Assembly: GCA_937919295.1 (NCBI GenBank)
Contig: CALFRX010000115.1
Coordinates: forward strand, 1-10,401
Direction: 5' to 3'
Source: an uncultured Peptococcaceae bacterium
GTDB lineage: Bacteria > Bacillota > Dehalobacteriia > UBA7702
DNA length: 10,401 nt
In this document: positions 6,026 through 10,401 of the stretch, piece after piece
Layout of the letters: each line of letters opens with the position of its first letter
How positions within the stretch are numbered: the first letter of the stretch is position 1
Position numbers and translations under genes: made by a program
The notes under the pieces: generated by a model
What the model saw: the letters and a program-made list of their open reading frames with translations, nothing else
Databases searched by the model: none
Told to the model about the DNA's origin: nothing

Positions 6026-7489
6026 TTGACTCTCGATTTTGATTTAAGAATCATTCAGGAAACCAGAGATCTTGCCCGCAAAGCCAAAGAAGCGCAGGAA
6101 ATCCTGGCCACCTTTTCTCAGCAGAAATTAGATGAAATTACCAAATCTATGGCTGACGCCGTTGTCGCCAATGCCGAATGGCTGGCAAGAATGGCCTGCG
6201 ATGAAACGAAGTACGGGGTTTATGAACACAAGATCATCAAAAATACCTTCGCCGGTAAAAATGTCTACGATTTCATCAAGGATATGAAAACCACTGGCTA
6301 CATTGATGAAGACCCCGTCAATAAAGTTTATAAAATTGCCTGCCCCATGGGGGTTATCATGGCAATTATTCCCACCACGAATCCCACTTCCACCACCATC
6401 CATAACGCGATGTGCTGTGTGAAATCAGGGAACTCGGTGATCTTCTCACCCCATCCCCGCGCCGTGAAGTGCATTAACGCCGCAGCGCAGGTCTTGGCGG
6501 ACGCCGCGTCTCGCGCCGGCGCTCCCGACGGTACCATCGGCTGCCTCTCCCGGGCCAGCATGGAAGGGGCAAACGCTTTGATGCATAACGATCACATTGC
6601 CGCGATCGTGGCAACCGGTGGCCCCGGTCTGGTGAAAGCCGCTTATTCTGCCGGTAAACCCGCTCTTGGCGTTGGCGCCGGTAATGTTCCGGCTTTTATC
6701 GAAAGAACAGCCGATGTGAAAAAAGCAGTTCATGACATCGTGATCAGCAAATCCTTTGACCATGGTATGATCTGCGCTTCCGAACAGCATATTTTGGCGG
6801 ATCAGCCCATTAAGGATGAAGTCATTGCCGCTTTGAAAGCAGAAAATTGCTATTTCATGAACGATGAAGAAAGCAAAAAAGTCGCTCAAACCATCATGAC
6901 CGCCGATAACGGCATGGATGCGGCATTTGTCGGTAAATCCGCCTGCTATATCGCGGAACATTCCGGGATCAGCGTTCCTCAAGGTACCAAACTGCTGATT
7001 GCCCCCATGGGTGGTTACGGCAAAGAATATCCGCTTTCTTATGAAAAGCTCACTTCGGTTTTGGGTTTCTATTCCGTGAAAGACTGGCATGATGCCTGCG
7101 CCCTTTCCCTGGGTCTTTTGAGCATCGGCGGAATGGGTCATACCCTCGTTATTCACTCCAAAGACGATGGCATCATCCGCGCCTTTGGCGCCAAACCGGT
7201 TTCCCGTATTTTGGTCAATACGCCCAGTTCTCTTGGGGGGATTGGTTATACCACCAACATTACGCCCTCCCTTACCTTGGGTTGCGGTACTTACGGCGGT
7301 TCCAGCCTCGATGATAATCTCAGCCCCATGCATTTGCTTAACATTAAGAGATTGGCTTATGGCATCTGCGACACAGAAATCCCTGAAGAAGGTTCCGGTT
7401 CGTCTTGTCCCGCCCCCGCTCAGAATCACTGCAACGCGGATATGATTTCTGAAGTAGTCAGACAAGTCCTTGCCCAGATGGGTAAATAA
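6026..7489 (+). CDS. CoA-acylating aldehyde dehydrogenase with C-terminal encapsulation-like helix
   Basis: The 487-residue protein belongs to the EutE/PduP/AdhE-type acylating aldehyde dehydrogenases: aldehyde + NAD+ + CoA gives acyl-CoA + NADH inside the compartment. Visible signatures are IPTTNPTST, the nucleotide-binding ATGGPG and LGVGAGNVPAFIE, the catalytic Cys250 in HGMICASEQ (codon at 6773), and the C-terminal NITPSLTLGCGTYGG typical of the family. It starts directly in the catalytic domain, without the N-terminal helix of enterobacterial EutE and PduP. Instead a Ser/Cys/Pro-rich linker leads to a C-terminal helix, DMISEVVRQVLAQMGK (472-487). The start is TTG at 6026, 7 bp after AAAGGGGG; no better start is close. 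Substrate (acetaldehyde, propionaldehyde or other) cannot be decided without the signature enzyme, so I give no gene symbol. It is followed after 16 bp by pduL. Confidence 0.93.
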   Translation: MTLDFDLRIIQETRDLARKAKEAQEILATFSQQKLDEITKSMADAVVANAEWLARMACDETKYGVYEHKIIKNTFAGKNVYDFIKDMKTTGYIDEDPVNKVYKIACPMGVIMAIIPTTNPTSTTIHNAMCCVKSGNSVIFSPHPRAVKCINAAAQVLADAASRAGAPDGTIGCLSRASMEGANALMHNDHIAAIVATGGPGLVKAAYSAGKPALGVGAGNVPAFIERTADVKKAVHDIVISKSFDHGMICASEQHILADQPIKDEVIAALKAENCYFMNDEESKKVAQTIMTADNGMDAAFVGKSACYIAEHSGISVPQGTKLLIAPMGGYGKEYPLSYEKLTSVLGFYSVKDWHDACALSLGLLSIGGMGHTLVIHSKDDGIIRAFGAKPVSRILVNTPSSLGGIGYTTNITPSLTLGCGTYGGSSLDDNLSPMHLLNIKRLAYGICDTEIPEEGSGSSCPAPAQNHCNADMISEVVRQVLAQMGK

Positions 7490-7505
7490 GGGACGGTGAT
7501 GGATT

Positions 7506-8198
7506 ATGAATGAAAAGGAAATCGCTGCCTTGGTCGCAAAAGTCATGGCGGAATTGGAAAAAACCAACAGTTGCAGCAACAGTTACAGCAGCAGTTGCAA
7601 CGGCAGTGGTGCCGATGATCCCTATCTCGTTCCCGTCGGCGTCTCCAACCGTCATATTCACCTCAGTCAGGCAGATTTCGAAACGCTCTTCGGTAAGGGC
7701 GCGACGATGACCCATTTTAAAGACCTTTCTCAGCCCGGGCAGTTTGCCTGCCAGGAAGTTGTAACCCTGGTGGGTCCCGGCGGCGCCATCGAAAGAGTGC
7801 GTCTCTTAGGCCCCGCGAGAAAACAGTCGCAGATAGAAGTTTCTGTTGCCGATTGCTTTAAACTCGGCGTCAAAGCGCCGCTTAGAGATTCCGGCGATCT
7901 CAGCGGCTCCGCGGCTCTGACCATGGTCGGTCCTGCCGGCTCTGTCAGTGTTCCAGAAGGTTGTATCATCGCTTTGAAACATATCCACATGCATACCAGC
8001 GATGCGGAACGCATTGGTTTAAAGGACAAAGACCATGTCGATGTTCAGACCTGTGGCGACCGTAACCTAATTTTCCAGGATGTGCTGATTCGCGTAGGCG
8101 AAAACTTCAAGCTGGAAATGCATGTCGATATGGATGAAGCCAACGCCGCTTCTCTCACCAACGGTGATCGGGTTCGCATCATCGGCAAAAGCAAATAA
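7506..8198 (+). CDS. pduL: PduL-type phosphate acyltransferase
   Basis: PduL converts acyl-CoA plus phosphate to acyl-phosphate and CoA, recycling CoA inside the BMC. The 230-residue protein has the duplicated PTAC domain: VGVSNRHIHLS (H50, H52), KHIHMHTSDAERIGL (H159, H161, with an extra H163) and the C-terminal MHVDMDEAN (H206). These match the His zinc ligands known in the family. The N-terminus MNEKEIAALVAKVMAELEK (1-19) is an amphipathic encapsulation-peptide-like helix, followed by a Ser/Cys/Asn-rich linker (21-38). The ATG at 7506 follows a GGTGATGG-type site just after the dehydrogenase stop. It is the last gene before a strong terminator. The same enzyme in ethanolamine operons is often called EutD. 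Confidence 0.95.
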   Translation: MNEKEIAALVAKVMAELEKTNSCSNSYSSSCNGSGADDPYLVPVGVSNRHIHLSQADFETLFGKGATMTHFKDLSQPGQFACQEVVTLVGPGGAIERVRLLGPARKQSQIEVSVADCFKLGVKAPLRDSGDLSGSAALTMVGPAGSVSVPEGCIIALKHIHMHTSDAERIGLKDKDHVDVQTCGDRNLIFQDVLIRVGENFKLEMHVDMDEANAASLTNGDRVRIIGKSK

Positions 8199-8220
8199 AC
8201 CGGTTTGGGCCGGTTATGAT

Positions 8221-8259
8221 AAAAAGAGAGTGTGTACTTTTGTACCACTCTCCTTTTTT
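8221..8259 (+). terminator. Rho-independent terminator of the BMC operon
   Basis: GAGAGTG (8226-8232) pairs with CACTCTC (8246-8252), extended inward by GTAC (8234-8237) with GTAC (8242-8245) around a TTTT loop, with one bulged T at 8233. A run of six T follows (8254-8259), and five A precede the stem. It lies 23 bp after the pduL stop. Confidence 0.9.
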
Positions 8260-8526
8260 ACGGTGTTTCCTGCCGCACCGGGGGAGCATGGCGGCTGCAA
8301 AAAATTCCTTGCCCTTGCGATAAAAAGTCTGAAAACAGCTAAGTCAGTTATGACTCATTGCCGTGGGCTGGGACTTCATCCTCAAAAGAGCGTACGGCAT
8401 TTGCTTAGGCGTAAAACGGAGCCCTTCGTTTTCACCTGGAAAGACAAGAAACCGACGGATCCGCAAAGATACATCTTGACCGTATTTGTGCTTTCTATGA
8501 CATTTTAAATTTTCTACGTTAAGACG
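8260..8526. other. Intergenic stretch without a convincing gene; nested inverted repeats
   Basis: About 270 bp separate the BMC terminator from the next promoter. Open frames here lack ribosome binding sites and recognizable proteins. Short complementary segments are nested: CTAAG (8339-8343) with CTTAG (8404-8408), TGCCGT (about 8359-8364) with ACGGCA (about 8395-8400), and a small AGTCA-gtta-TGACT hairpin (8342-8355). AAAACG (8413-8418) and CGTTTT (8427-8432) form another. I recognize no riboswitch or known RNA family. It could be a structured RNA, a remnant of lost sequence, or chance. Confidence 0.35.
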
Positions 8527-8555
8527 TTGAAAATATATGACAGTTATGATAGAAT
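8527..8555 (+). promoter_or_regulatory. Sigma-A-type promoter of the surface protein-sortase unit
   Basis: TTGAAA (8527-8532) and TAGAAT (8550-8555) are separated by 17 bp, with a TG at 8547-8548 giving an extended -10. Transcription would begin near 8562, leaving a leader of about 38 nt before the ATG at 8600. The position just downstream of a terminator and upstream of a new gene supports it. Confidence 0.65.
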
Positions 8556-8599
8556 TTAACTGTGTAGATACATTAAACATCTGGTTAAAGGAGCGAAAA

Positions 8600-9646
8600 A
8601 TGAAAAAGAGATTTTCTTTTAAAAAGAGCGTTACGCTGACGCTGATTCTTAGTTTCGTTCTCGCCTTTGGTGCAATTGTTGGTGTGAATCAGGAAGTGGC
8701 TGCAAAGGTAGGCATTTTAAGCATTGACGTTACGTATGCCTTGGGGAACGGCCCCGCACCCAGTGACGTAACGATGCCCGGCAAAACTTCTTGGGATATT
8801 GGCAGCACCACCCTGGCAGCTGCCCCCACTTGCACGAATAGTAATTATAAATTCGTAAAATGGGCAGATGCGGAAGATAATCTATATAACCCGGGTGACA
8901 CCTATGAGGTTAAAGGTACTCCCTCTGAGTTGACCTTTACCGCGGTTTGGCAAGTGGCGGTCACCTACAAAGTGAATCTCGATGATGCTGCTGAATCCAT
9001 CACCGCGCCGACGGCTGATTCCGCTTACTGCAAAAAAGATTATAAAATCGAAGATAAGTATACACTGACCGCCAATTATTATACGTTTCAAGGTTGGTCC
9101 ACCCAGGCTGACGCCACAACAGCGGAATATAAGCCCGGTGAGACCATTAAGGCCTCCGTGGTCACCGGGCCCATCACCTTATACGCTGTTTGGGGCCGGA
9201 AATTCTATAGTGTGATCTATCACGCCAACACCGACAGCGACGCCAATGACAGCGCCGTCAGCGTACCGGCGGATACGACGAAATACATGGACGACAACCT
9301 CACCGTGACCGTGATGGGCAACAGCAGCCTTGCTTCAACGAACGCTAACTATAAAACTATGACCGACGCGACCCCTGTTAGAACCGGTTATACCTTTGCC
9401 GGGTGGGCCACTTCCGCCACGGCGACGACAGCGGAGTATCAGCCCGGCGCCACCTTTACCATCAATAAGGATATGGATCTTTATGCCGTTTGGACAGCCG
9501 GTGGCGCAAAGACTACCGCCACCAGTACCACACCGCAAACGGGCAGCAGCGACCAGCTGACGCTCTACATTGTCATCGCCCTGCTTTGCCTTGCCGGAAT
9601 TGGCTATCTTTGCTATGATCAACGGAAAGCGAAGGTTACAAAATAA
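8600..9646 (+). CDS. Sortase-anchored InlB-repeat surface protein
   Basis: The 348-residue protein starts at the ATG at 8600, 6 bp after AAAGGAG (8587-8593); an in-frame ATG at 8537 lies inside the promoter. A signal peptide has a basic start (MKKRFSFKKS) and a hydrophobic core (10-29), with likely cleavage after VAA (33-35). Three InlB B-repeat/Flg_new-type modules follow, each with the F.xWxxxx and final xAVW pattern: about 44-117, 121-198 and 203-298. These are beta-rich extracellular modules common in Gram-positive wall proteins. A Thr/Ala-rich segment leads to the sorting signal TPQTG (311-315), a hydrophobic membrane span (about 320-338) and a basic tail DQRKAKVTK. TPQTG is close to the NPQTN-like and (S/P)PxTG-like signals of class B sortases, and such a sortase is encoded next. 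Ligand and role are unknown. Confidence 0.88.
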   Translation: MKKRFSFKKSVTLTLILSFVLAFGAIVGVNQEVAAKVGILSIDVTYALGNGPAPSDVTMPGKTSWDIGSTTLAAAPTCTNSNYKFVKWADAEDNLYNPGDTYEVKGTPSELTFTAVWQVAVTYKVNLDDAAESITAPTADSAYCKKDYKIEDKYTLTANYYTFQGWSTQADATTAEYKPGETIKASVVTGPITLYAVWGRKFYSVIYHANTDSDANDSAVSVPADTTKYMDDNLTVTVMGNSSLASTNANYKTMTDATPVRTGYTFAGWATSATATTAEYQPGATFTINKDMDLYAVWTAGGAKTTATSTTPQTGSSDQLTLYIVIALLCLAGIGYLCYDQRKAKVTK

Positions 9647-9690
9647 AAAAGCAGGTCCGCGTCAATAAGAAAATAAACCTTTTCTTTATT

Positions 9691-10386
9691 GTGGTTTTGT
9701 CCCTGATTTTTCTTTTTTGTGTTTATCAGATCATTGCCATTCAGTGGGAACATATGAGGGCCGATCGCCTTTACGATGAGGCAGCGGCGGTTTATGTAAC
9801 TCCCGGCGAAAAGAAAGCAGACCACCCCTCTGTGGATATCGCGGCGCTGAGGGAAGTCAATCGGGACATTGTCGCCTGGCTTTTGGTGGATGATACCGAC
9901 ATCAGCTATCCGATACTGCATACCACGGACAATGAAAAATATTTGACCACCGCCTATGACGGCACGAAAAGCAGCAACGGCAGTATTTTCATGAACGCCT
10001 ATAATGCTGGGGATTTTTCGGATCAAAATACCCTGATTTACGGTCACAACATGCGGGATCAATCCATGTTCGGTAAGTTGCTGGAGTTCGAGGAACCAGC
10101 GTTTTTGGAAACCCATAAGACTTTCACGGTCTACACTGATACGAAGACACTGCGCTATGAGATCTTCGCCGCTTACGTCACCTATTCCGCCAGCTTTGTC
10201 TATAGCGACCACTTCGATTATACCTGGGATTTTTATGATTTTATCGAAAAGAGTCTTGCTTCCTCTATTGTTGATATGCAGGTAGATGTTACGGAAAACG
10301 ACCGCATCGTTACGTTATCCACCTGCACTTCCCGGGGCAATCGTGCGGAACGCTTTGTGGTACAGGGAAAACTGGTCACAGAATAA
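9691..10386 (+). CDS. srtB: Class B sortase
   Basis: This membrane-anchored transpeptidase would cleave the TPQTG signal of the upstream protein and attach it to peptidoglycan. Numbering from the GTG at 9691, catalytic residues are H119 in IYGHNM, C212 in TLSTCT and R221 in RAERFVVQGKL. The long segment with a helix between the His and Cys strands fits class B. The upstream reading DIVAWLLVDDTDISYPI is typical of the family. The start is doubtful: GTG 9691 lies inside the transmembrane helix and has no SD. The frame stays open upstream to a TGA at 9616 and would add the expected basic N-terminus (KKQVRVNKKINLFFIV), but no ATG, GTG or TTG is there. An ATA at 9643, overlapping the upstream TAA stop and 7 bp after GAAGG, is the best-placed candidate. 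The frame ends at TAA 10384-10386; 15 bp of non-coding sequence remain. Confidence 0.9.
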   Translation: MVLSLIFLFCVYQIIAIQWEHMRADRLYDEAAAVYVTPGEKKADHPSVDIAALREVNRDIVAWLLVDDTDISYPILHTTDNEKYLTTAYDGTKSSNGSIFMNAYNAGDFSDQNTLIYGHNMRDQSMFGKLLEFEEPAFLETHKTFTVYTDTKTLRYEIFAAYVTYSASFVYSDHFDYTWDFYDFIEKSLASSIVDMQVDVTENDRIVTLSTCTSRGNRAERFVVQGKLVTE

Positions 10387-10401
10387 CAAAAAAGGATAAT
10401 A

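Noticed and set aside
6446..7579. A 377-residue open frame on the minus strand opposite the aldehyde dehydrogenase and pduL start
   Set aside because: It lies fully opposite well-conserved genes, resembles no family I know, and is explained by the codon bias of the + strand.
8122..8508. A 128-residue + strand frame running out of the pduL end into the intergenic stretch
   Set aside because: Its start is inside pduL, it crosses the terminator hairpin, has no RBS, and matches nothing recognizable.
8527..8550. TTGAAA with TATGAT (8545-8550) as a promoter
   Set aside because: The spacer would be only 12 bp; the TAGAAT at 8550-8555 gives 17 bp and an extended -10.
8344..8580. A 78-residue minus-strand frame in the intergenic stretch
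   Set aside because: No RBS or family features, and it runs across the promoter of the surface protein; a chance frame is more likely.
8199..8599. A cobalamin or other known riboswitch
   Set aside because: I found no B12-box or other known aptamer core in this stretch, and the downstream gene is a surface protein rather than a B12 gene.

Overview
This window holds the 3' part of a bacterial microcompartment (BMC) operon, followed by a separate two-gene cell-surface unit. All genes are on the + strand. Strong purine-rich Shine-Dalgarno sites, several GTG and TTG starts, a class B sortase with a sortable InlB-repeat protein, and Clostridia-like EutT, EutQ and PduL sequences point to an anaerobic monoderm Firmicute, probably a Clostridia-type organism. 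Genus cannot be read from the window.

Region 1 (1-8198) is the BMC operon. In order it encodes a EutT-family cobalamin adenosyltransferase (5' end outside the window), EutJ (Hsp70-like), EutN (BMC-P vertex protein), a PduS/RnfC-like Fe-S flavoprotein, a PduT-like BMC-T shell protein, a long EutQ, two nearly identical BMC-H hexamer proteins (the second with an acidic linker and a basic C-terminal domain), a CoA-acylating aldehyde dehydrogenase, and the phosphotransacylase PduL. Genes are tightly packed, with one 4-bp start/stop overlap and most gaps under 100 bp. A clear intrinsic terminator (8221-8259) closes the operon.

Together these proteins supply shell parts (BMC-H, BMC-T, BMC-P), a B12 supply and reactivation arm (EutT, PduS, possibly EutJ), and a core aldehyde pathway: aldehyde to acyl-CoA by the dehydrogenase, acyl-CoA to acyl-phosphate by PduL, and perhaps acyl-phosphate to ATP by EutQ. 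No signature lyase or dehydratase lies in the window. EutT implies a B12-dependent one upstream, such as ethanolamine ammonia-lyase or a diol dehydratase. The gene set mixes Eut-type (T, J, N, Q) and Pdu-type (S, T, L) modules.

Region 2 (8199-8599) is about 400 bp without a convincing gene. It carries the terminator, a stretch with nested inverted repeats of unknown meaning, and a good sigma-A-type promoter (8527-8555).

Region 3 (8600-10386) encodes a secreted wall protein with three InlB/Flg_new-type repeats and a TPQTG sorting signal, followed at once by a class B sortase, which looks like a dedicated substrate-enzyme pair.

The points most worth a second look are the BMC-T with Ser where PduT has its Fe-S-ligating Cys, the BMC-H with a SAP/Rho_N-like tail, the matching encapsulation-peptide-like helices in three cargo proteins, and the sortase gene that has no canonical start codon where one is expected.
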